From: Punica granatum
Lineage: Eukaryota; Streptophyta; Magnoliopsida; Myrtales; Lythraceae
NCBI RefSeq assembly: GCF_007655135.1
Contig: NC_045132.1
Span: 20,206,354 to 20,270,353, forward strand
DNA length: 64,000 bases
Reading direction: 5' to 3'
The translations under genes were made by a program, and so were the position numbers. Of the stretch, positions 36,983 through 48,089 are shown piece after piece. Every line of letters starts with the position of its first letter. The stretch's first letter is position 1. The notes beneath the pieces were generated by a model. It was not told the origin of the DNA and did not search any database. It was given only the letters and a program-made list of their open reading frames with translations.

Positions 36983-37993
36983 TTATGAGCAAGTTATATT
37001 GAGGTGTGACTCTTCGATCCATCGCCCAAAGTCGTCGTTCTCAAGGGCAAAATCAAAGTCCGGGAGCTCTCCCGCTGCATCATTCTCGTCCATGCCGCCA
37101 AACTGGAAATCATCGATGCTGCAGAAGTCGTTCATCAGGTCACCAAAATCGCCAGCAAATAGTGCATCAAACTCCTTTCCGATGTCAAAATCAGGCCCCA
37201 TCTCAGGAATCCCAAAGGGCTCTTCTTCAAAGGACGGGATTTTCTTCGCGGGATCACTGCTGCACGGAGTGGTGACTGTTCCTTTGGCCAAATCGTTGCC
37301 TCCGCTGGGGTTCCCGATTGATGCTGATGTGTCCAAGTCGAGGACGGATGCAGGAGAAGTTTGAGAGACCGCACTCACAGTGTCCTCAGAGGCTGCGGGT
37401 TTGGAGGCAGAGGCGGCGGAGACCGCTGCAGCAGAAGACGAGGACTGTGGCTGGGGGATGTTCTGTCTCTTCTCAGAGGCAGCTGCAGCGGCAGCCTGGA
37501 CCTCAAACTCGAGTTTCTTGGCCTCGTAGGCCTTGGCAGCTTCCTCAGGGGTATCGTAAGTCCCGAGCCAAATTCGGCTGCCCCGGTGGAAGGGGTCCCT
37601 GATTTCAGCGGCCCATTTTCCCCATTTCCTCTGCCTCACACCCTTGTAGGGCGAATTTGACGGCCTCCTCTTCAAGACCCGGGCCTTCTCGGGGTTCTTG
37701 GTGCCGTTGTTGCTGTCCTGAGAGGAGCTCTCAGTCTCGACGCTGCTCGGCTGGCTACTTAGAGTGGAGATCGGCATGTTGATGACCCGAACAAAGAGCT
37801 TCTCTCGTTTCCGGGAGGTCCTCTCGGACTCGTCGTCGCTGGAGTCCGAGTCCGTAGCGTCGGGATCCCGACAAAACACACGGACTCTCCGGACCATCTT
37901 CGGGTCTTCGGCAAATTTGGGTTTCTTTTTGGGTTTCTTGAAGAGACTGTTGGGGTTTAAGGGAACACTCAAGGACTCGGGAACCCCAGCCAT
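36983..37993 (-). CDS. CRF10: AP2/ERF transcription factor, cytokinin response factor (ERF118/CRF10 type)
   Basis: A 336-residue nuclear DNA-binding protein without introns in the coding part. In order: a basic stretch KKPKKKPK (19-26); the CRF domain at about 33-53 with [16 protein letters not shown]; a single AP2/ERF domain at about 115-166 with [28 protein letters not shown] and EEAAKAYE; a low-complexity Ala/Ser region; SPASVL at 213-218, matching the SP(T/V)SVL phosphorylation-site motif described for CRFs; and an acidic C-terminal third rich in Asp/Phe that may activate transcription. The DNA-contact pattern with Ala and Asp (WAAEIRD) is that of ERF proteins that bind GCC-box-like sites. 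The architecture is group VI-like (ERF118/119), and the neighbours match At1g68550. The symbol is inferred from that position. A spliced uORF upstream suggests control of translation. Confidence 0.93.
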   Translation of the reverse strand: MAGVPESLSVPLNPNSLFKKPKKKPKFAEDPKMVRRVRVFCRDPDATDSDSSDDESERTSRKREKLFVRVINMPISTLSSQPSSVETESSSQDSNNGTKNPEKARVLKRRPSNSPYKGVRQRKWGKWAAEIRDPFHRGSRIWLGTYDTPEEAAKAYEAKKLEFEVQAAAAAASEKRQNIPQPQSSSSAAAVSAASASKPAASEDTVSAVSQTSPASVLDLDTSASIGNPSGGNDLAKGTVTTPCSSDPAKKIPSFEEEPFGIPEMGPDFDIGKEFDALFAGDFGDLMNDFCSIDDFQFGGMDENDAAGELPDFDFALENDDFGRWIEESHLNITCS

Positions 37994-38027
37994 GGCCGGA
38001 AAAACCCCTCAATACACTCGAAAAGAG

Positions 38028-38449
38028 CTAAAACGGAAAAATTGTAAACCGGCAGAAAGGATTCACATCAGATCTGAGATTAAAACAAGTATCAAGTGAG
38101 ACCCCCTCTGAGGAACAATAAGAGGTAGAAGAATCGCTTTATGTGAAAACCCCCGAAACACTTCACGCCAGAACAAGTCCTGCGAGCCAAGAATCCACAG
38201 ACCCATCTCAGATTTTTGAGCAGAAAAGCACCGAGAACGCGTCGAAAAGGAGAAGGGGGAAAGATGGTAGAGAAAACCCACAAACCTTTTGGATCTCAAA
38301 CGCATCGAAGCGGACGGCGACACCAGGCTGAAGCTCTGCCAGGAGGAGCAGAGGAGCATGAAGCAGAACAAACAGAGCTGCAGCAACAGAGCCGCCCGAG
38401 CAACTGCCGATTCAAAGCCAGCCAACATAAATCGCAGCTGTTTCCTCAA
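38028..38449 (-). CDS. Spliced upstream ORF in the CRF leader, 69 codons
   Basis: On the minus strand an ATG at 38449 opens MRKQLRFMLAGFESAVARAA and a leucine-rich hydrophobic stretch. With a GT-AG intron removed (donor after 38286, acceptor before 38073; intron 38285-38074, 212 bp) the frame continues RSDVNPFCRFTIFPF and stops at 38030-38028, only 34 nt before the CRF ATG. The split falls inside an Arg codon, so the frame is preserved. Unspliced, it would run on as an unrelated 128-codon frame. I recall that Arabidopsis annotates a conserved-peptide uORF (CPuORF53) on the ERF118-type gene. The orderly reading frame here fits that class, but the match is from memory. The peptide is probably a cis-acting regulator of CRF translation. 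Confidence 0.72.
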
Positions 38450-38499
38450 CCGCTGCCCCCTCCCTAATCAACACCAACAGAGTGGTAAGAGCCAGACAC

Positions 38500-39040
38500 T
38501 GAGAAAGAGAGAGTGAGGGAGAGGGAGGGGAAAAAGCAAGAGATGGGGTGAGACTCCAACAGATACAGCAAGAAGCAGGGGAAGGGAAAGCGCAGGGCAA
38601 AGTAGGGAGGGGATTAGGAATCTATGGCCAAGATTTGGTCACTGCGGAAGATGACAAACGAAGGTTTAATATGGGTTTTTATCGATTCTGCAGAAGCAAA
38701 GCTTAGATGGGTCACTCCCTCTCACTCCCCTCCGTAAACACCCCTGGCCTTCCTCTGAATTTAACTAAAACAATTCGGCCGAACAGGACGCAAATCTCGA
38801 TACAGAGCAGGCAAAATATCAGACCCAACAAACAAAATTGTAACAAAAATGTCTTCCTTGCCCACTTGAAAGAGAATAGCAGAGAAGAAAAATCAAGAAA
38901 AAAGGTAAAATATTTACCTCCGGTCGCTGTTCTCTCTCTCTGTGAGTGGCCTTGGCCTCTCTGTCTCTCTCTCTCTGCTATTAAAAATCCCTTCGGGTCT
39001 CTTTCTACCGACCCTCTCTCTCTCTCTCTCTCTCTCTTGC
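38500..39040. promoter_or_regulatory. CRF leader/promoter region with GA/CT tracts
   Basis: GAGAGTGAGGGAGAGGG-type sequence at 38505-38530 and CT runs at 38930-39036, including a pure CT microsatellite at about 39018-39037. These are typical of the start region of plant genes. No firm TATA box or transcription start could be chosen. Confidence 0.4.
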
Positions 39041-39079
39041 CGAGGGGGCTTTCACCTTTCCCCGAGCGGTCAAAACGCC

Positions 39080-41910
39080 ATTAAATAAGCATCTGAGGAA
39101 TTAATAAGGGAGCTCAAACCAATACTGTGACATTGATGAGACCAAAAATTAATTAAAGAAAAAAACGTTTTCTTTTTCCTTTTATTACTATTATTATTCC
39201 TCTAATTAGGAGTATATTAAAGAAGAATAGCAATGGCAAGAGGAGCCCACTCCCAGCTGGCACTGGCCATAGTTGGGCAGGTTGTGGCCCCTTCATGGTA
39301 TGTTTCCATACATGGCGCATGACTCATCCTCCCCCTCGGATGTCATGCATATATGGTGATGGTGACTAATTATATCCTTTGGCCTCGTATCGTGCCACTC
39401 CCCCGACGCTGCACCGCATTGTTCGTGGCATCGCGAGAGCTTCTTGGTGATTATATCGACAGATACGAGTATACGAAGCAAGAGCATTAACCGAAAAAAC
39501 TTTTTTGTGATGAACAAGTTCTCCTCATGACCGGAAAAGGAATCGTTTTGATACGCTTGCAAGGAGATCTTAAACTTTTGGAACATCTACTTATAATAAG
39601 TATGATGGATGATTTGTTTATTTATCGAAACTCAATTTCAAATATCATCGACGAAATTGACGGTGGTCCCTGCAGGGCGTGGAGACACGCGCTTCGAAGA
39701 GCGTGACAGCCGAAATAGTAGCGCGGCCGCTTTACTATTTGAGAAAGAAAAACGTATCGCCGCGAGTCCGCTTAATATTTGTCCAGCAGTTTTCTTTGAC
39801 ATTTTTGAGGTGCTAAACGAGGCACGCATTTCTTCTCTATTACGGTATTGCCACTGAGCGTTCTCCATGCTCCATGAGGATAGGATTTTGGAAAAGGAAA
39901 TGCCCCTTTTCTTTTCTTTTCTTTTCTTTTCTTCGACAAACGCCGGTTGTTTTCTTTTCTTCTTGGAAAAAAAGGTATGTTATTTCCAAAAATAAAGGAT
40001 TTACATGTCCATGTATATATACATACATATATATATATATATGTGTGTATGTATATGTTTACTCATTTTACCGTAATTATGTTATTCTAATCCAAAAGAA
40101 TTTCTCACATTATATGACAGATTTATTATCCCAGAAAATTGAGAATGGCAGCATCCTTTTGGTAAAAAAAAGTGATTATTATCCACCCAAAAAAAGGTGA
40201 TATTATTTTTTAAAGCTGTTTTTTCAAAGTATATTTTTTATTTTTTCACACCATATTAAATCAATATGATCCCTTAAATTCATTTAATTTAATCTAAATT
40301 GTTCATTTTTATATGTTTTAAAAATTTTAAATACACTCTTAAAAAATCAAGATTCAATTAATTTATTATATAAAATGTGAATTCTGTCCATTTAGGTTGA
40401 AGTGAATATCTTCGACTTTTCTCTTGTGCAGAACCAGAGCAATTTCCCATAATTGTAAATTTGTATAATTATTATTCAATTGGGTTGGCATATATATATA
40501 TACACACGCAATATTCCGAAATTCCATGCAATTCCACAAACAAACAACCTACCACGACCCCCTTTTAAATTGGGAAACCGAAGGAACAGATAAAAAAAAA
40601 CGAACAGAGTATTTCTGAAAATAGAGTATTTATGTGTCCAAGTATTGATACGGTGTTTCCTTTTTTCTATTTGTAATTTGGCAGATTCATTAGTAGATGA
40701 AAATAGAGGATTTCATTTGTATTGATACGGCGAACTCTATTCGGTGCACAATGTCTCGTCACCAATTTATTATGACAAAAAGAAAACGTAATGTTAATTC
40801 CAAAATAAAAGATCCGCATGAACAAAGCTTATATATGTTTATTTTGTTCAACAGATATATTTTCTCAGCAGATCGATATCGAAAACAGTCAAGAATCTTA
40901 GGGTTTCTCTTTTTGCCAAAAATGGGTAATATTAATTCCAAAACTAGAAGATTTACATGTCAAGTATGTACATCTACATGTGTACATATACATATTAGAT
41001 TTGCATATTCTCTAAGATAGAAACAGCATGAATTCCCATCGCAACACATATAGCAAGATATCTTATGTCATGCAGCAACTGTCCTTTCTTGAAATTATTA
41101 ATACGGTTGCATGTTTCTTTAATTAGGAAAAAGGATTTTTTTTAAAATTAAATCCGAGGGGAGAATCAGCTAAATTATTTTTAGTCATTATAAGTCAAAT
41201 CAAGGAGAAGATTTCAATGGAAAAAATTATAACTTTTCGAAGAGTCAAATGAAAAGACGGCACGCGCTCAAATTTTTCTAGAACCTGGGCATATGTTTTT
41301 AACGACCTCCACGCAAGGCTGCCTTTGATTTTGCAATTGGAATTTCACTCTACTTCATTTCAGTCTAGTAAAAATAAATATAAATATTATACATATATAA
41401 TATATGAAAAATTTATTATTAAAAATTAATTATTATAGAAGAGACAAAAGTGAGAAATTATTATTAAATTGAAAAAAATAAAAATGTATATATATGTAAA
41501 AATAAATGAAAAATTAATTGTAATAATGATTATAAAAAATATTAGTGAGAAATTATTTTTTTAGGATTTTCATTCTTTGCAGGATTTTCTTATTCTAATT
41601 AAAGTTGTCCAAATACCTACTTAATTTTGTAGCATTTCTTAAATATTATTTATGCACGTAGCACCGGACGCCGCCACTATTACAGATAAAAGACAGAGAT
41701 GGGGAGTGAGGTGTAAAAATTAGGGGTAGAGATAAACGACAGAAGGGGCCTGTGGAGAGAAAATAGGAGTAGTTATTCAACCAAAAAAAATAGAGGCAGT
41801 TTAATAATTAAATTTACCATCCTAGTCCTAATTTGACAATTGTTATTAATTATAAATGTTTCTTTAAGAGTTTTTTTGAAAAGTGAAAGTGACACTATAC
41901 TTTGATATTC
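39080..41910. other. Gene-free AT-rich stretch
   Basis: No gene. A CTTTT repeat occurs near 39908-39934, and AT/GT dinucleotide repeats near 40020-40055. The segment 41325-41640 has weak inverted ends and may be an old TIR element. Confidence 0.35.
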
Positions 41911-41914
41911 TTCA

Positions 41915-42294
41915 TTAAGGGGTTTGGACGGGGAGGATTTGGGAGGATTATGAAAGGATAAGGGAGGAAAGCTTTTGAAGGATTACGAAGTGGTTCGAAA
42001 ATTTTATTTGCATAAATCTCATTGAGGAATTTGGAGGAATTTGATTAGATTCTTTAGTTATTTTAGATTTAATTTGAAGTCAAATTGTTAATTTATTATT
42101 ATTTTAATAAAGAGATGCACAAAAGTCTCATAAACCTCATTATTTGGAGGATTTTAACTTATGGCATTTAGAGGTATTTTAAACCCCTCCAAAACCTTTA
42201 TAAAAATTTTCCATACAAAGTTATTGGAGGAGTTTACTACACCTCCAAATCCCTCCCCTCCAAAAACTCCCAAACCTCTCAATCCAAACTTAGG
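41915..42294. mobile_element. MITE-like element with GGAGG-rich ends
   Basis: Left end AAGGGGTTTGGACGGGGAGG; right end, on the minus strand, CTAAGTTTGGATTGAGAGGT. Inside are GGAGGATTTGGGAGG and CCTCCAAATCCCTCCCC as inverted counterparts. A similar left end occurs at 63640-63700 (TGTTTGGATTTCACTTGG, then GGGGAGG), suggesting a second copy that runs towards the window edge. Confidence 0.5.
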
Positions 42295-42839
42295 GTATGG
42301 AGTCTTCCGACATTGCATCATAACTATTTTTTCTTACCTTTTATAACCTTTAAACAAAGTAAGTTTTTCTTAATTTTCTAGTATGCATATAGATTCTTCT
42401 AGCAATTGAAAAGTGTTTTAAAATTATTCCGTACCCGTGCTATGCACGGTAGTACGTTATAAACATTTCTATGATTTTAAAATATAATAATATAATTTTT
42501 TCCGTCACAATTAAAATATTATTATTTGTTAGAAACATCAAATAATGAAAATTAATTCTTGTGTATTGATTTGACTGTGGTGAGGAAGAAAGGGTACCAT
42601 GAGTAGAAAGAAGAGAAAGCAAGATGGAGAGAATTGTGGGGAGTTAAACAAATTATTAAAATTATTGATTACTTCCTAATTTTCACATTATCTAATGGAC
42701 GTAATTTTTTATAATAATTTAGAAAGGACATTTTGGGGAGAAAATGAATTACACCAACTCCTTTCATTCTCCCTTTATAATAGTATAGATATAGAAATTA
42801 ATAATGAAATTAATTTTTCCAAAAAAAAAAATTATGGCC

Positions 42840-43333
42840 AAGTTGGACACCCACTTCTCCAGCAAAATAGCATGTTTCGCTTTAGCTGTAGTCCTTGGTG
42901 GTGAAGGGAGAGCGGAGTTGCCACTCCACTTGATCCCATCTTCACTTGACGCAATATTCTCCTCCTTAGCAACCTTTTCCTCTTGCAGGAATTACTATGC
43001 CAACTCCGTTTCGACGTAGTCGATCACATCGACATCAGCTCTTGTCCTCGTCAACGTGGCAAGAAACATCAAGAAATCCTTATCCGAAAACCGGGTTGGT
43101 CTTGATTGACACTCTACCTTGTGTCTCCACCTCCTTGGCTTTGCTCCTGGTATACACTTTGGTTGCGTCTCCTGGTTGACGTTAGTGGCAACATCTTTAG
43201 GGTGAGTCGCCTCCTCTGGCTCAAGGGTAACAAGCTTCCTCGGGGCCATTTGAGCCGTTAGAAATTGGCTTTGAGAAAGAGAGATGAGAGGTAGAGCCAT
43301 CCCACGCGGCATATGCCATAAATTTGTACGCAC
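42840..43333 (-). pseudogene. Unidentified gene fragment, possibly decayed
   Basis: The minus strand is open for 112 codons from 43333, containing MAPRKLVTLEPEEATHPKD and RFSDKDFLMFLATLTRTRAD. It meets two adjacent stops (TAG TAA) near 42995-43000 and stays open in the same frame for about 50 more codons, down to about 42840. GC content is above the surrounding sequence. The family is not recognised. A single protein broken by the stops is possible, as is chance. Just left, at 42430-42445, is a perfect CCGTGC/GCACGG hairpin. Confidence 0.3.
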
Positions 43334-43483
43334 TAAATCTCAAGTCATTATAATGGACAAGAAATAATGTGACAAATATATATGTATTTCATTTCATGGT
43401 ACAATCTCTAATTGGAAATGAAATTACAAGTAAAATGAAGTCCTCTAATTCTATAGAGTCAATTTTAACTGTTCATTGAGAAA

Positions 43484-43640
43484 TGAGATGTAGTGCAGTG
43501 GCTAACACCCTCATCTGGTAACCTAGAGATTTCAGGTCCGATTCTCATCAGTGGGACTACCCGTGCCCATTTATTTAGATTTCCTTTCCATTTCCTTGTA
43601 CTAGACCACGAGTCTTCTATTGTAATTGAAAAAAAAAATT
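43484..43640 (+). repeat. SINE-like repeat, family B, uninterrupted copy
   Basis: GTAGTGCAGTGGCTAACACC is an A-box region and TTTCAGGTCCGATTCTCATC a B-box region. The body has GTGGGACTAC and GTGCCC, and the 3' end reads TAGACCACGAGTCTTCTATT, then TGTAATTG and an A-run (43629-43638). This is the best copy of the family and serves as the empty-site model for the MITE insertion at 3983-4297. Confidence 0.65.
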
Positions 43641-43649
43641 AACTGTTCA

Positions 43650-46535
43650 TTTGTAAGTGGGAGAAAATTATATAATTTTAATTTAGATAAATATCTACCA
43701 CAATTAGAGAATATCAAAACTGCAGATATTATCTGCGGAAAATAGTTATCAGAAATTATATTTAATTTATTCTGGATAATCTCCATTTAATTCTGCAAAG
43801 TAATAGATAATTTTAACAAAAATTTTCCAAATTCACCCTTGGATGACACATGTCTTGTGCTGACGTATCGCGACATTTGGAGCGTGACATTTTCTTCTTC
43901 ACCATCGGTTCGAAAATATTTTATGTGACAATTCAAAATTAGTGTAAAAATTTTCCGTGTCTAACACAAGTATGATATATTAAAAATTTTCTGCATCTAC
44001 AATACGTATGATATACTGTTGCTTCCCAAAATCAAAATGTGAAACAAATATGAGTGCTATATACTAATTTCGCTTAAAATTAACTTTGGAACCTTTTAGT
44101 ATACTCTCTAACGTACTTGTAATTGTATTTGTACTACTCTATAATCTTTTTTTTTTGGGGGTGAAATGCCATGTAGACGCGATCGCTGCCGAAGAATATT
44201 GAGTCCCTTATCTTGAAATTCTATTATAGCTAAGAATTATAAGTGTATATTCTCTCGTCATATCTTATAGTAAATTAATCTCAATATTTCTATCAAGGTT
44301 TGATCCAATGTTCCATTAGAGATTAAAGGGTGGCTGATATTTGTAAGACATTCTCCAGAATTGTAAAAATTCACAGCAATAGAATAAATTTTTCTGAGGA
44401 TAAAAGATGAATATAGGAAGTTCATCTTATTTTATATTCTAAATTGTGATTGAAATGAAACTCCCGTAGACTCACCGACACACTCCGGTCCGATCCCAGT
44501 GGGACCGGCAAAACCTGCTAGATGCTTGCTGGCATATACCCCATACCATATCCATGTCCTTCTTTTATTTATTTATTTATTTATTTATTTTTATTTTTAA
44601 TAAGGAGGGGTTCCGGATTTCGTCCATGATCCGCACAATTCACGTGAATATCTTGCAAGCCCATAGAACATGTCAATCCGATCATACAGGTTGTGCATGT
44701 AACTCAATAGAGAGCATTTTCCTACATAATTCGTGAGATGACTTGAACTTAGAACTTCTCTAAGTAAATCCGCTTCCTAATCACTAGGTCAATCCTATTG
44801 AGTTCATACTCATGTACTTCATTTTCGCATTCCGCACATTATTTTATTTGCATGTAATATCTCTATGTATTTATTATGAGATATCATCAATCGAAGGGCC
44901 TTACATGACCCCGTGTCATGTGACACGAAAATCACAACCGTCAACTTCACATGGATTCTGTGTTCCATTCACGGACGAACGACTGTGATGATTCCGTATC
45001 CAATGATATAGGGTCATGTAAGAATTTTCCCTCATAAATATATAAAATCTTTAGAAAAGGGTTTCCTTTTCCTCCGAAGGAGAAAAACACCAGTCACGTG
45101 ACATTACCCGCATAGAGATGGAAAGATTCAAAAGATCCGACTGTTGAGAGATGGCACCAATTTTATTTTACTTTTATATGCACGCTGATATCAGAAAAGA
45201 CTAAACAATCAGGATTTATTCAATTTGATTTGAATCAATATTAAAAATAAAATTTTTCGATATGAATTATTTTTAATTACAAGGTTCTAATTTATATTTT
45301 AATTAAAAAAATAAGTGTCTTGTCGCTTAAATATATTAATGCCCGTTGGTAGCACCATCTCATTTAATCGATGCCCGCTCAGATCCTGTCGCCTGTCTCT
45401 CACAGCAGGCAATTTCCCAACCAAATCGGTTCCTACTGAGGAGAAGCCCACCCCGTACATGCAACAGTGTGATTCTTAGTAAATGCCTATGTCCGCTTGA
45501 TATTTGTCCTCAATATTTAATGGTCACGTGATACCACGCAAGTCCCATCATGCACGGCATGCCATGGTATGCTGCATGTCCATGGCCATGCATCCATCCA
45601 TCCATCCATCACTATCATCATCATGCATCATGCATCATTGGAATATGCATTGCAATATTATATCATACATTCCAAATTTTAGCATCTTTAGAACGATATG
45701 CTCGAACTTCTCATTGGGAATTGATATAGAAGGTTTCTGGAGTTTTATCAGCACAAAGTTGCCGAAAACTTGTATAAACACGTACGCTTCCGATGATAGG
45801 AGCTAAAACACTTGGAATAAGATCATTCCGATCTCCCGAAGTGACATATAAAAATTTTCAAGCCACTTCCAATATGATCTTACCTAGATGAATAAATGAA
45901 GGCCACGGTGGTTTGTACCTAGGCGACTCTTCTAGTTCTAGTGCCATCACTAAGCTTCTCTAGTAATTACTCAGGGGCAGAATCATTCAAGAAATTTATC
46001 CTAGTTTTCCAAACATCATCACGACCATTTGATCTTTGATCAAATAGCCAAAAAATTACCTTTTCAAAATTAAAACCGATACCAGTTAAGGTTCCATTTT
46101 CTTTTACGAGGACGTCTACGAATTAGATAAAATAATAGAAAATCGGACATTTTGTATGCTTTGCAGTATGGGTATTGCGTACTCCTATAAATATACATTT
46201 ATTTTGTTTATGAGACAACTAGAAATCTCCAAATATTAATATTATGCTTAGTATCGATTTTTCCAGGATTATTTAAGGTTGCCAAATAGAAATAAAAATA
46301 AGCCTTTTTTTTACAATAGAGACTTATTGAGTTATTACCATAAAATAAAAATCATAATAGAAACCTCTTCATTATCGAACGAGAACGTGTTACACTCTTT
46401 TTTTATTTAAAAAAAAAAAGTAAGCTTTGCCTAATTCTTCTGATGATGATCGATTCAACAATGTCTAATTAACTGTACTCAAATAATTAGGTGACATTAA
46501 TCGTCCCACTGAACTGTCATTGAATTAAAAACAGT
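43650..46535. other. Gene-free stretch
   Basis: No supported gene. A CATC/CCAT microsatellite lies at about 45590-45610. 44620-44800 is of higher complexity, reads like part of a dispersed repeat (CATGATCCGCACAATTCACG), and could not be classified. Confidence 0.35.
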
Positions 46536-46539
46536 TGAG

Positions 46540-47060
46540 TCCAATTCTCTAATTGACCCGACGTTGACCGGTGGTGGACTTTTTGAGGGGAAGGAAGGCA
46601 AGTGGGCTACGCAACTGGCAATGAGTGGACCGCTCCACTCCACCCCCGGGCGGACATTACTTAGTTTTCCCGCCAAAGCCGCCGGCGTGGAGCCCACGCG
46701 CCTCCTTTTCGCGCCAAAACGCCGCCCCCCCCCCCCCCAACCCAACATTTTCCCGCCCCCGCGCAGCAGGAGGTCGGGACACGTGTGCTCGCCATCCGGA
46801 CACGTGTCCATCACCTGTTGGGCCCTCGAATCATCACCGGTGGCCCGTAATTGCGTGGAAAGTACACAGCAGGTGCGATTGAATTGACGAATTTACCCCT
46901 CAGCGAGTCTCGATGCGAACCCCGAGAGACGGGGCGGGGCGGGGCGGGGCAGCACCGGGGGTTGGGGGGGGATGGGCCCCAGTGGACAGAGGGGTGACGT
47001 GTAGGATGGGGCCCGCGGCCGCTGAAATGCAGCAGACCAGCTCATCGGCCGGTACCGTTC
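46540..47060. promoter_or_regulatory. GC-rich promoter-like island without a gene
   Basis: About 0.5 kb of strikingly GC-rich DNA in an AT-rich setting. It holds three E2F-type sites, at 46665-46674 (TTTTCCCGCC), 46706-46719 (TTTTCGCGCCAAAA, near-palindromic) and 46748-46757 (TTTTCCCGCC). It also holds G-boxes at 46779-46787 (ACACGTGTG) and 46799-46809 (GACACGTGTCC), a W-box-like GTTGACC at 46563, a C14 run at 46725-46738, and four GGGG runs separated by single C at 46931-46949. No conserved protein is readable on either strand. It may be the promoter of an unrecognised transcript or a relic. Confidence 0.45.
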
Positions 47061-47064
47061 ACAG

Positions 47065-48085
47065 CGACAGAAGAAAGTGTTGTGTTGGGAGAAGAGATTT
47101 TTGGGATTTTGTCCCGGCCAGTCGTTTTTCATGCGGTTTCAGTTTTCACATTTGAATGAATCTTACTTCGCCAATGAATTTCATATTTTCGACGGTTCTC
47201 GTTTCGTTAAAATGGGGATGAGAATCGAAGTGGCAGTTGTTAAGTATGTACGACATCCGTAAACTCGGGGACGGATTTAGAAATCTAGTTCAAATGCTAA
47301 AAGGTTTTTTCAAATGGGAAGAAGTGTAGGTCTCGTGGCAGGTTTCTTTTTTCTTTTTTTAGTTATAATAAAAATTACCAAACAAAAGATAATTATTTTT
47401 CGGGTAACAAAAGGTTAAAGTGTTGCTCAATAAAGTCGCTTCAAATTGAGGCATTGTTTACTTAGTAGACTGGCCCAGACCGAAGTTGGGCCTCTTTTTT
47501 CCGATTAACGAGACGAAAGACTGGGACTGTCTGTTAAATTTTATTTCGCATATTATTATTATTGAAACGAATAAAAATGGAAATAAACAACAAAATTTAG
47601 AATTAATTACTCACCAAATATTGGGTGATAGTTACTCTGTCAGGCATCTAGACGAGTAACATCCGATGAAAATTCAGCTAAGTAGTAGTTTGGCCCGCAA
47701 TCGTTCGCGAATTTGAGGTTTTTAATAGTATACTAAGGCTAGCATTGTTCAGAATCTAACGGTTCTGGAAGACACTAGAGAGAAAAGAAATGGTTCGGGA
47801 CAGCGGCTTATGTTAACGCTCGATCCCGTGCTGAAATTTTCATATGGAGAATAACTTTAGCTCAATAATTATTCGGGACTTTGCGAAGGGCTCTAAGCAT
47901 AACAGAAATGCAAGAAGCAGATGGCATCTATCACTCGCTCACTCACTCAAAGGTGGTTTTTGCTTTGCTCTCATGGAAAGGGATGAACATGACGATCTTC
48001 TCGAGCTCATCTCCTATCCATAACCAAAAACCAAACCCAATTATGTAATGCACTAACAAAATGGCAGCGCCGGGCTAATTCATTG
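47065..48085. other. XYL1 3' flank
   Basis: Moderate composition, no gene seen. The right few hundred bases should include the 3' UTR of the minus-strand XYL1 gene; no classic AATAAA signal stands out. Confidence 0.4.
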
Positions 48086-48089
48086 TTCC

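Noticed and set aside
38092..38283. A 63-codon minus-strand frame between the uORF exons
   Set aside because: Lies inside the proposed leader intron and shows no family signature.
38063..38449. The unspliced 128-codon frame as an independent protein
   Set aside because: Its second half lies in what reads as an intron. The spliced form stops neatly before the CRF ATG and is the better model.
45590..45660. CATC/TGCATCAT-rich stretch as a possible regulatory array
   Set aside because: Simple microsatellite with short palindromic units; nothing indicates a specific binding array.
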